A stretch of DNA of 8,250 bases from the NCBI GenBank assembly GCA_947462515.1, contig CANHPJ010000055.1, forward strand, positions 1-8,250. The letters are read 5' to 3'. The position numbers and the translations under genes are program-made. Under the pieces are notes generated by a model, which did not search any database, was not told the DNA's origin, and was given only the letters and a program-made list of their open reading frames with translations. Numbering within the stretch: position 1 is the first letter of the stretch; every line of letters begins with the position of its first letter. This DNA comes from Bacteroidota bacterium (lineage in GTDB: Bacteria > Bacteroidota > Bacteroidia > JACCXN01). Positions 1-7,353 of the stretch are shown here, piece after piece.

Positions 1-3000
1 AACAATATACATCTTTCCAAATTCAGCATTAAAATATTGATCGGCATTAGAACTTTTATGATCTATAATTTTATTGTTTATTTTGGTGATTACTCTATAT
101 AAATAAACGCCATTGGCGAGTAAATCTCCAAACTCATCCTTTCCATCCCAGGCATAATCTGTAATATTTCTTCCTATTCTCAAGGAACCTAATTCAGACT
201 GAGTAATTTCCTTAACTATCTTACCGCTTATGGTCATAATTTGAATTTTAAAGTCGGTAGGAATCTCTGATCCCGTTAATGTAAAAACGAATTTTGTTGA
301 ATTAGAAAAAGGATTAGGATAATTAATTACCTGCGTAATAGTTGATTGATTTATCACTTCAAATTTAATAACATAATCGAAGGCCCCGGAAGCATTTTGA
401 GATGCATCTTTGGCTTGAACTCTCAACTCATAAACCCCATCGTTGGGAAAGGTTGGTGAATACTCAATTTTACAACTATTTTTAGGTAAAATTGCAGAAG
501 TAAAACTCATACTTCCTGAACTTACATTGTCGCTGAAATATATTCTTTTTAATTTTCCTTGAGGGTCTTTGATATATACTGCAAAATCGGCAGTATCATT
601 TAAGGCTAGATATTTATTTTCATCAGTAAGCCTTATTAAGACAATTGGTTTTGAAGATACAATATCACCATTTAATATATGAACGCCATCGAAGGTGACA
701 TCAAGCAAAGGATTAATCTTATCCTGGGATATATTCAAGTCTAACTGAGCCAAATTATTGAAATGATATTTCTCCGGCTGCCAATTCTGGTCTATTGGAT
801 TAATATCTAACCACAATTTGTTTTTGCCTCCAAAACCAACTGTATTGAATTCAAACTCGGAAACAAGAGAACTATCAGCTTCTAATCCCGAAAGCTTTAC
901 ATTTCCCAAAAGTGTTCGCTTTCGGTTAACATCCTCAATTGTATATTTAAAATATAGACTATCAATGGCTGATTCACTTATGTTTGAAACAGCCATACTC
1001 ACTTTAACCTTTTCTCCTTCGCTAACCGAATCAGAAGGATAAGAAAAAGACAATGAAGTATTTAAGGCTATCTCCGGAACTTCATCATACATAACCTGCC
1101 ATTGATTTATTTGAGGTGGACTTTGCAGAGAATCATCAGTAACTTGAGCATTTAATTTGATATATGGATAAATATTCGCATCAACATAATTGTTTAAATT
1201 AAGAATATCAATAGAATCAGATGGGAAAACTGCCAATAAATTAGACGATCCGTCCATCTTAACTCCGGTAAGATTTATCTTCACCTTATCATAGCTCACT
1301 TTTTCGAGTGATGTTTTTCTCCAGTGTATCGATTTCCACAATTTCGATGGACCTATAAGACCGGTAGAAAGCTCCCCCTTTGGATAATTATTGTAAATTT
1401 TAGCATTGAACACAAGTACCTCGTTAGAAGCAGTCCCCAGTTTTTGAGCAGCAGTTGATGGGTATCCTTTTTTAACAAGAAAAGCAAAAGGGTTATAATC
1501 AGGCAATTCTCTCAAACCCCTAGCTCCCATGTTTTCCAAAACATCGTGTAATTCGGTATTATACGAATCCCATATCTGACAACCATTCTGCCTAAAACAA
1601 TACACTAGAACATAATTTCCGTTAGGTATTTTATTTTTAAGCATATCTGTTAGGCTGTTAATGCCGGCTTCATCAATATTAAACATGAAATATTTCTGAA
1701 TCCTGTCCTTACAGCCGCCCATATTATTTATATTTCCAAAATCGTTTTTAGGATTATGAAGTATGCCTGTATTTCTATCAAGCCATTTTGTACCCCAAGC
1801 GTTTAAGGTAATTGAATCCATGACAGCAACCATTAACATGGGTGGCGCACCAATACAGCTATATGCTTCTTGAGAGGCAGCATCAATTTTCCATTCCATA
1901 GGTGGTATTGTGAGCTGGCCATACCAGGCACCTTCTCCTGGGGTTCTGCAAAGTACGTCCTTAACATTATTTTCAAATTTAAATAGCCGATCTGTTCTTT
2001 CATATTTCAACAAATTGTATTTATTGTCTTTAAACTGGAAGAAGTGAGATTGCCCCCATCCTTTCTTATTTTGCAAAAACTGAAAAGAATTTTCATGCCA
2101 TACATAGGATTGAGTAGCACTAGAATCGGGACTAACACGCCAAAAATAAACAGTGCTGTCAATCATATTGTTTAGCAATTGTGGTTTCCAAGAAATTAAG
2201 CCACCACTTCTATTAATCTTATTCCTTTCTTTTATTGGACTATTAAATAAATCGGTGGTATCAATTTCAAAAACATAATTTGCAGCTTTTGCCAATGGAT
2301 CGGAAGTGCTTGCCTTTAAAGTGATTCCCTGTTTTGGAACCAATGCAAAATCATAAGGATAAACAGGAATAATATCATTCGACTTAATGTTTAACAAAAC
2401 ATTAGTTTTGTTATTGGCCTTTGAAACCTCAGCAATAAGACCTAAAAAATCGGCGTAAACATCAAAACTATTTAAACCCGACTCGTTAGGGTTTAAAATT
2501 TTAAAGTAACAGGAAACGGTATCCTTATAAATTAATTTATTTATCCATACAAAAGCTGAATCTACAGTTCCATTTGGCATTACTCTGACAACAAGTATAT
2601 TGAAAGAATCCAAGACAGACTTCCCTAAATTCGTGAGTTCTATATTTACTGCAAATGAATCTACCTCGGTTGTTACCTCTGAAGGCGAGAAAAAAACATT
2701 TTGCTCTGAAAGCGCAATATCAGGAATATTTTGAGCATTGGGTTTTATTGCCGGATCTCCGTGTAAAGTAGTAAACAAACAGATATCCTTGATGTATGCA
2801 TTTTTAGGATCCTGAATGTTTTTTGAAGTTGCCTTTATGATCTCTCCTAAACTTTTACCATATAATTTATAGGAAAGATTTTTATAAAACTCCTTAGTAT
2901 ATAAGTCAAGAAATGGCGGATATCCCTCCTGAGTAGTTGAGAGAAAAGCTATACCACCTTTATCAGGAATTAAAACTTGTTTTTCACTTGTACTATAATA

Positions 3001-5013
3001 AGATGGCAAATGAATGTCTCCGGAATAACAGGCATTGGCTATAAATACCGGATACTTTCCTTTATTATTATAATTTGAAGGGTCATCGGTACTTATGTCA
3101 AAAGTTGTGGCTGTACCATGGGCAAAAAAATTAATTAAGGATGCGCCTTCGTTCAATAGGCTTTTTATAGAATCAGAAACAGTAATCTGCACTGGAGCAG
3201 TGCTGGTTTTTAAAAAGGTATGCACATGAGCACCGATAAGGGTATCCTCTATTATTTGTTTATATCCATTGAGGTATCCTGCCAAAGTGTTTTGTTCAAT
3301 TTGAGATACCCCCCCCCCGAAATGCAATACGTTTTTTTTCCATTCAGCCAGGACTGGCAACTCTGTTTCGTATTCGATAATTTTATTGAGGTAGGTTTTA
3401 ATTTCTTCATTTGTTCTGACCGCTATTCTGCCTGTGGGTATTGCCGGCTCATACAAGGTGCCATTTAAACCTGCGGTTAAAAGCGCATCACAGGGCGGAA
3501 CACCAAACGAAGGCACTAAGGTTTGAGCGAAATAAGAAGAATTGTTTCTATAACTTTCAGCATACAATGCTTTTCCGATAATAAAAAGATGAGCAGGCTT
3601 GATCTCCCAATTATTTAGTGCATAATGAGCAAAACGTTTTATGGCAAGTGGGTTTTTGTTTATACCGAATGAAAATTGATGATATAAATCCTCCACGTTC
3701 ACCACAATGGGCTTGTAACCCTTGCTCGATCTATATTCAGCATATGCATTAGCTCCCTCGAGTAAACTTTCATGTGTCAAAATCAAAAAATCAGCACCTT
3801 TGATATCAAAACTTGGAAACTGAGCAGTTAAGGAAACGGGCTTAATTGCATTTACTGATTTTATCTGCCCTTCGGAAGTTAGAAAACAACGCTTTTCTGA
3901 ACCGGAGTTTGGTACCAAAGAACGGTGAACTCCTGCAGAACTTACTACAGAAATTCTTTTCGCATTATCCAGATCATAAAGCCTCGCAGTGCCTGAAACA
4001 GAAAAATTGGTCATCTCCAAATAAGATTTCCCCTGTTCATCATCAGGTATGATTAATTGATAGGTAGTCTGATTTTCTAAATTGAAGGTATGTGGAAATT
4101 TCAGATAGGAATATGCTATGGCTGTTCTATTTCCCTTGATTGATTCATCATATAAACTGGAATACCTGAAATCGGTCTGAGCAGCATTTAGTGATAATGA
4201 AGGTATTTGAAAACCTAAACTTATCTTTTTATATCCGTCAAAAAGCGTATCGACTAATAAAGTATATGAATTCGCTTTATTCTTATATTCAACACCTATT
4301 CTATGATCGGGATTTTCTTCATAATTTGATTGCCCGGTGAAAACAGTTTTAAATTGTGAAACAGGCCCTTCAAAATAAGCATTTGAAGTGTTAAAAGACC
4401 TTAGTACTTTAGCCTCATAATTAAAAACAGGGCCAAACCAACCTTCACTGGTGTGATATAATGGATCGGTATTTTTGGTAGTTACTGTTTCACCCCTGTA
4501 ATAAGAAGATGCTTCTACATTTATTGCTTCTTTGAAAAAGAAATTAGACTTATTAAATGATCCAAAATTAATGGACGTTTCCAACTTCATCCTTTCATTA
4601 TCAATTGAATTATTCCAAGTGATATAATATGTAGATGCATCCGTAAATAGGCTATAATATGGATTGGATTGACTGGATGCTTTATCGTAAAGCAAAGAAT
4701 CCAGATAACCATCATTTCCAACAGCATACAACTCTATAAAATCACTGTTGTTAAATACCCCATCATTCTCTCCTTCAATATAAATGGGGACTTCTATACC
4801 CCTAGAATAAATCTGAATATTTCGAGGATCTATTGTCGCAAGCGGAATCCCGGCATTAAGCAATGTATCACGATGTAATCTGTAAACTCCCTCTTGTGTA
4901 ATTTGAAAATAAAAATATTTTTGAGAATAATTTATCCACTCATTGCCATATGACTGAGCTTTTAAAACAAAACTGGAAATTATAATTAAAAGGGTTAAGC
5001 AAAACTGCTTCAT
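1..5013 (-). CDS. porU2: PorU2-like C25 family cysteine peptidase (putative T9SS sortase), 3' end cut by window edge
   Basis: Seen: one uninterrupted frame of 1,671 codons from ATG 5013-5011 to base 1. It starts with a signal peptide (residues 1 to about 20, ending VLKAQ). The gingipain-type C25 domain spans roughly 405-757, with the catalytic pair His632 (FFAHGT) and Cys662 (ANACYSG), HFGGG at 564-568 and the closing HGDPAIKP at 751-758. Then come a CARDB-like sandwich (764-871), an Fn3-like segment (about 912-965), an ILEI-like region (about 1052-1190), a sandwich around GLIGPSKLW (about 1200-1290), a second CARDB-like domain (about 1312-1430), the block NPLLDVTFDG (1434-1443), and a terminal T9SS/FlgD-like domain from YPNPF (1565) through AWDGKDEFGD. 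The frame is still open at GKMYIV, so probably only a few residues are missing. Known: PorU sortases remove T9SS signals and attach cargo at the cell surface. Inferred: it partners the PorV-like barrel 28 bases upstream, probably on one transcript. It is far longer than PorU (roughly 1,150 residues), which favours the PorU2 type. A surface-exposed C25 protease is the alternative. No Shine-Dalgarno is seen, as is usual in Bacteroidota. Confidence 0.88.
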   Translation of the reverse strand, partial: MKQFCLTLLIIISSFVLKAQSYGNEWINYSQKYFYFQITQEGVYRLHRDTLLNAGIPLATIDPRNIQIYSRGIEVPIYIEGENDGVFNNSDFIELYAVGNDGYLDSLLYDKASSQSNPYYSLFTDASTYYITWNNSIDNERMKLETSINFGSFNKSNFFFKEAINVEASSYYRGETVTTKNTDPLYHTSEGWFGPVFNYEAKVLRSFNTSNAYFEGPVSQFKTVFTGQSNYEENPDHRIGVEYKNKANSYTLLVDTLFDGYKKISLGFQIPSLSLNAAQTDFRYSSLYDESIKGNRTAIAYSYLKFPHTFNLENQTTYQLIIPDDEQGKSYLEMTNFSVSGTARLYDLDNAKRISVVSSAGVHRSLVPNSGSEKRCFLTSEGQIKSVNAIKPVSLTAQFPSFDIKGADFLILTHESLLEGANAYAEYRSSKGYKPIVVNVEDLYHQFSFGINKNPLAIKRFAHYALNNWEIKPAHLFIIGKALYAESYRNNSSYFAQTLVPSFGVPPCDALLTAGLNGTLYEPAIPTGRIAVRTNEEIKTYLNKIIEYETELPVLAEWKKNVLHFGGGVSQIEQNTLAGYLNGYKQIIEDTLIGAHVHTFLKTSTAPVQITVSDSIKSLLNEGASLINFFAHGTATTFDISTDDPSNYNNKGKYPVFIANACYSGDIHLPSYYSTSEKQVLIPDKGGIAFLSTTQEGYPPFLDLYTKEFYKNLSYKLYGKSLGEIIKATSKNIQDPKNAYIKDICLFTTLHGDPAIKPNAQNIPDIALSEQNVFFSPSEVTTEVDSFAVNIELTNLGKSVLDSFNILVVRVMPNGTVDSAFVWINKLIYKDTVSCYFKILNPNESGLNSFDVYADFLGLIAEVSKANNKTNVLLNIKSNDIIPVYPYDFALVPKQGITLKASTSDPLAKAANYVFEIDTTDLFNSPIKERNKINRSGGLISWKPQLLNNMIDSTVYFWRVSPDSSATQSYVWHENSFQFLQNKKGWGQSHFFQFKDNKYNLLKYERTDRLFKFENNVKDVLCRTPGEGAWYGQLTIPPMEWKIDAASQEAYSCIGAPPMLMVAVMDSITLNAWGTKWLDRNTGILHNPKNDFGNINNMGGCKDRIQKYFMFNIDEAGINSLTDMLKNKIPNGNYVLVYCFRQNGCQIWDSYNTELHDVLENMGARGLRELPDYNPFAFLVKKGYPSTAAQKLGTASNEVLVFNAKIYNNYPKGELSTGLIGPSKLWKSIHWRKTSLEKVSYDKVKINLTGVKMDGSSNLLAVFPSDSIDILNLNNYVDANIYPYIKLNAQVTDDSLQSPPQINQWQVMYDEVPEIALNTSLSFSYPSDSVSEGEKVKVSMAVSNISESAIDSLYFKYTIEDVNRKRTLLGNVKLSGLEADSSLVSEFEFNTVGFGGKNKLWLDINPIDQNWQPEKYHFNNLAQLDLNISQDKINPLLDVTFDGVHILNGDIVSSKPIVLIRLTDENKYLALNDTADFAVYIKDPQGKLKRIYFSDNVSSGSMSFTSAILPKNSCKIEYSPTFPNDGVYELRVQAKDASQNASGAFDYVIKFEVINQSTITQVINYPNPFSNSTKFVFTLTGSEIPTDFKIQIMTISGKIVKEITQSELGSLRIGRNITDYAWDGKDEFGDLLANGVYLYRVITKINNKIIDHKSSNADQYFNAEFGKMYIV
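3309..3318 (-). repeat. Run of ten G (coding strand) inside the peptidase domain
   Basis: Ten consecutive C on the plus strand read as TTC GGG GGG GGG GTA, encoding Gly566-Gly568 of the conserved HFGGG block. A second run, eight A on the coding strand (3332-3339, Trp-Lys-Lys-Asn), lies 13 bases away. With ten G the frame continues to the catalytic His632 and Cys662. With eleven, translation meets TGA eight codons after the Phe; with nine, it meets TAA about 20 codons after the tract. The present length is therefore the 'on' state. Switching is inferred only; the tract could simply be three GGG codons in a row. Confidence 0.95.
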
Positions 5014-5041
5014 AGGTTTGATATTAACAAACGAGTTTGAC

Positions 5042-6118
5042 TTATCTTTTTTGCTTATTTATGTCATACCTAAGCGAAAAAACATTAGAATATAAAGCTA
5101 CTGACTTATCTCCTATATCAGTTAAAGCATAGTCTATGGATATTTTTTTAATTTTTATGCCAATGCCCATATTAGGCTGAAAAGCAAAAGATTGAACTCC
5201 ATTTTCATTGGAATACTTTTGGAAATTTCCAATACCGGCTCTGAAAAAGGCAAAATCATAAAACCCGAATTCGGCTCCTAGTTTTGGGTCGATACTTACC
5301 AGATTACTTTTTAACAAGACATTTCTTTTCCCATCAAAAGTGAAGTCACAATTAAGCTCCGGTTGTATGTAATAATTGTTTTTTATGTTTATTTTTCGAG
5401 AGGCTCCTAGTATTAGTTTAGGCAGGGTAATTTCAAGGGAGTTATCTGGAATCTGATTTGAGGTCAACATAAAAACCTCCTTCATTCTGTCGCTTAAATT
5501 AAAACTCCAGGCGTTAAAAGTAGAAGTAATATCTTTAGCCATAAGGCCATAATTCCAAAATCCTCTTTTATATTGTAAGCCTGCATCAAGACCAAAACCC
5601 CAGGCTTTTGCAAAACCACCAACTAAACGGTGTATTACTTTTGCATTTGTCCCAAAATGAAGCCCTTCCACATTGGTTTTCTTGGCATAAGAGAACAAAA
5701 AACCATAGTCTGCAGCAGAAAAAGAAGTGATACGATCATAATTAATGTTGCCGTTTCCATCTATCAATTCAGTTGTATTGGGAATATTATCAACCCCAAA
5801 ACGAATTAAGCTTAACCCCATTGCGCTTGTTGTATCAAGTTGAACGGCAAACGAGGCATAATCATATTTTGCTATACCTGCAAAATATTCGGCATGCATC
5901 AATGAAACCTGTAAATCATTCTTCATACCCAATAAACCTGCAGGGTTCCAATAACCTGAAGAAACATCATTTACGGAAGCTACATTTGCATTAGCCATAC
6001 CAAGACTTCTGGCTCCTACTCCAATATTCAAAAACTCATTGCTGTATTTTCGAACCTGTGCCTTGGCAACAATGACCAACATAAATAAAATGGCAATAGA
6101 AAATAACTTTCTCAACAT
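5042..6118 (-). CDS. porV2: PorV2-like outer-membrane beta-barrel protein, partner of the C25 sortase
   Basis: The protein has 358 residues. From ATG 6118 it begins with a textbook signal peptide (MLRKLF, a hydrophobic stretch, then AKAQ at 18-21). The mature N-terminus carries the PorV-family signature NIGVGARSLGMA (31-42), followed by GYWNPAGL (55-62). The rest alternates short amphipathic strands and turns, as expected for a FadL/PorV-type barrel, and it ends with a strand plus a basic tail (NKQKR). Known: in T9SS, PorV shuttles cargo from the translocon and binds the PorU sortase. Inferred: this paralogue plays the same role for the large C25 peptidase encoded 28 bases downstream, in the same operon. 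A start at GTG 6160 would add 14 residues in front of the signal peptide and sits directly on the AAAGGA stretch, too close to serve as its ribosome site, so ATG 6118 is preferred. PorQ or another PorV-family member is possible, but the neighbour favours PorV2. Confidence 0.85.
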   Translation of the reverse strand: MLRKLFSIAILFMLVIVAKAQVRKYSNEFLNIGVGARSLGMANANVASVNDVSSGYWNPAGLLGMKNDLQVSLMHAEYFAGIAKYDYASFAVQLDTTSAMGLSLIRFGVDNIPNTTELIDGNGNINYDRITSFSAADYGFLFSYAKKTNVEGLHFGTNAKVIHRLVGGFAKAWGFGLDAGLQYKRGFWNYGLMAKDITSTFNAWSFNLSDRMKEVFMLTSNQIPDNSLEITLPKLILGASRKINIKNNYYIQPELNCDFTFDGKRNVLLKSNLVSIDPKLGAEFGFYDFAFFRAGIGNFQKYSNENGVQSFAFQPNMGIGIKIKKISIDYALTDIGDKSVALYSNVFSLRYDINKQKR

Positions 6119-6147
6119 ATTTATTTTGTATGTTTTTGAATCTCCCA

Positions 6148-6168
6148 AAAAAGGTTTCACTCCTTTTT
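6148..6168 (-). promoter_or_regulatory. Small hairpin in the porV2 leader
   Basis: On the minus strand AAAAAGG (6168-6162) and CCTTTTT (6154-6148) form a perfect 7-base-pair stem around the loop AGTGAAA, about 30 bases before the porV2 ATG. It contains the only purine-rich AAAGGAG stretch in the leader and the alternative GTG start. It has no clean U run after the stem, so it is not a convincing terminator. A role in the leader (RNA stability or attenuation) is speculative, and A/T-rich stems of this size occur by chance. Confidence 0.3.
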
Positions 6169-6201
6169 AACGAAAAAAACAAAACATTATTTAATTCGGT
6201 G

Positions 6202-6209
6202 CAAAACTA
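6202..6209 (-). promoter_or_regulatory. Candidate -7 promoter box for porV2-porU2
   Basis: The minus strand reads TAGTTTTG, an exact match to the Bacteroidota -7 consensus TAnnTTTG. It would start transcription near 6197, giving a leader of about 80 bases before the porV2 ATG. The nearest upstream TTG is only 13 bases away and the next is 28, so neither sits at the usual spacing of about 19 for the -33 element. It falls in the 180-base gap after the acyltransferase gene, which fits a separate transcript for the porV2-porU2 pair, but read-through from upstream is equally possible. Confidence 0.4.
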
Positions 6210-6235
6210 TTTCAAAAGGAGGCAAGTTAATCAGA

Positions 6236-6280
6236 TTCAATTATATGTCCAAATAGAATTCTATAGGGATACAAATTGAA
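6236..6280. repeat. Interrupted inverted repeat between the acyltransferase and porV2 genes
   Basis: The centre is a perfect 12-base palindrome, ATAGAATTCTAT (6253-6264). Outside a two-base mismatch, 6244-6250 pairs with 6267-6273 with one mismatch and one G-T pair. After a single-base bulge, TTCAATT (6236-6242) pairs with AATTGAA (6274-6280). As RNA it would fold into a long imperfect stem 18 bases past the acyltransferase stop. No T run follows on the minus strand, so it is not a classical rho-independent terminator. It also sits just upstream of the candidate -7 box, where an operator could lie. Confidence 0.5.
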
Positions 6281-6298
6281 ATCCATTTATTTTTTAGA

Positions 6299-7318
6299 TC
6301 ATAAAGCTTCTCCATGCTTGTTAAACCTAAATCGATTCTTGAGTTTTAAAAAAGGCTTTTCAAACAGGTAATAAGATGTAATCGAAATGGCTATAAGCAT
6401 CAAAAAGTCTATAAAAACTTTGAACCACAAATTATCAACAGGAATGAATTTATAACCAAATGTTATAACAAAACCACTATAAACATATAATCCAAAAGTT
6501 AATTTCCCAAGATATTCTGTTGTGATGAAAAACTTGTTTTCATAAAAAAACCTGAATGAAAAGAGTTTTACAGCGAGCAAAATTATAGCGGAAAATAAAA
6601 TTGCCAGAGGTAATTTAACAACATTAGACAAGGCATCTATTTGATAGAAAAAATAGACATTCAATGCTGATAAAAGAATTACTCCCACAATTAATTTAAG
6701 GTTGAATCCGGAAAAATGAGTATACCATTTTGCCAAACACATTCCTACAGCAAAATCTATTAGATAATTTAGAGTATTGAAATAAGAGCTCCAGTTAAAT
6801 CTCCAGGCTAAAAAAACAAAAACAAAATAAATCATTGCTAAAGCAATAATCGAAATTGAAAAATTTCTTGTAAAGAAAAAGCTTAAAAGTAAAAAAAGAA
6901 GGTAAAACTGCTCTTCAACAGCAATTGACCATAAAAACTTTAAGGCAAATAGATGGTCACTTAAATCGTAATTTGATACAAACAAATAATAAAAATATTT
7001 ATTTGCCGGCAAACTGATTTCGGCGTTTGAAAACTTTATTAGCTGAGGAAGTATTATAAAAGAAAAAAAAAGCACTGAAAAATATAATGGATAAATGCGA
7101 AGGCTTCTTCGAATAAAGAAATTTATCCTGGAAAAACTATTGGTAATTTTAATCTCCTGCAATGCCAAAAAGGTGATTAAAAAACTGGATAAGACAAAGA
7201 AAAAATCGATACCTAAATAACCTAGGGCAAAAACCTTGGAATTGTGATATAAAAAAACACTCAAAAAGGCAAAAAACCTAAGACTATCTAACCCGGCAAT
7301 TTTATTTGAATTTACCAT
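6299..7318 (-). CDS. Acyltransferase-3 family integral membrane protein
   Basis: The protein has 339 residues, near the usual size of a bare acyltransferase-3 domain, with many hydrophobic segments expected to cross the inner membrane about ten times. Family landmarks are in order: KIAGLDSLRF with the conserved His25 (LYHN), GYLGIDFFFVLSSFLI (33-48; the family usually has SGF where this has SSF), the basic RRSLRIYP (70-77), and WSIAVEEQFYL (130-140). Known: the family moves acyl groups onto sugars of O-antigen, exopolysaccharide, peptidoglycan or small molecules; the substrate cannot be read from this sequence. The start is ATG 7318, which puts the first helix at the usual place. A TTG at 7357, overlapping the recG TGA, would add 13 polar residues and could allow translational coupling, but is less likely. 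It follows recG by 35 bases and may be co-transcribed. There is no SGNH extension. Confidence 0.85.
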   Translation of the reverse strand: MVNSNKIAGLDSLRFFAFLSVFLYHNSKVFALGYLGIDFFFVLSSFLITFLALQEIKITNSFSRINFFIRRSLRIYPLYFSVLFFSFIILPQLIKFSNAEISLPANKYFYYLFVSNYDLSDHLFALKFLWSIAVEEQFYLLFLLLSFFFTRNFSISIIALAMIYFVFVFLAWRFNWSSYFNTLNYLIDFAVGMCLAKWYTHFSGFNLKLIVGVILLSALNVYFFYQIDALSNVVKLPLAILFSAIILLAVKLFSFRFFYENKFFITTEYLGKLTFGLYVYSGFVITFGYKFIPVDNLWFKVFIDFLMLIAISITSYYLFEKPFLKLKNRFRFNKHGEAL

Positions 7319-7353
7319 TTTAACTATTTGTTTTTTATTATTTGATGGTATAC

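Noticed and set aside
3309..3339. Possible frameshift in the large peptidase at the G10/A8 homopolymers
   Set aside because: Translation line by line shows the same frame before and after, with the conserved HFGGGVS block read correctly, so the gene is intact as given.
3220..3468. Open frames on the plus strand (also 818-1042, 3846-4052, 4669-4878, 5773-5994, 7723-7956)
   Set aside because: All are short, lie antisense inside strongly supported minus-strand genes, and show no recognisable domain.
6119..6160. Longer porV2 start at GTG 6160
   Set aside because: It would place 14 mostly polar residues before a canonical signal peptide, and the purine-rich stretch abuts the GTG, leaving no spacer. 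ATG 6118 fits better.
6236..6280. Rho-independent terminator for the acyltransferase gene
   Set aside because: The stem is AT-rich and interrupted, and no T run follows on the minus strand.
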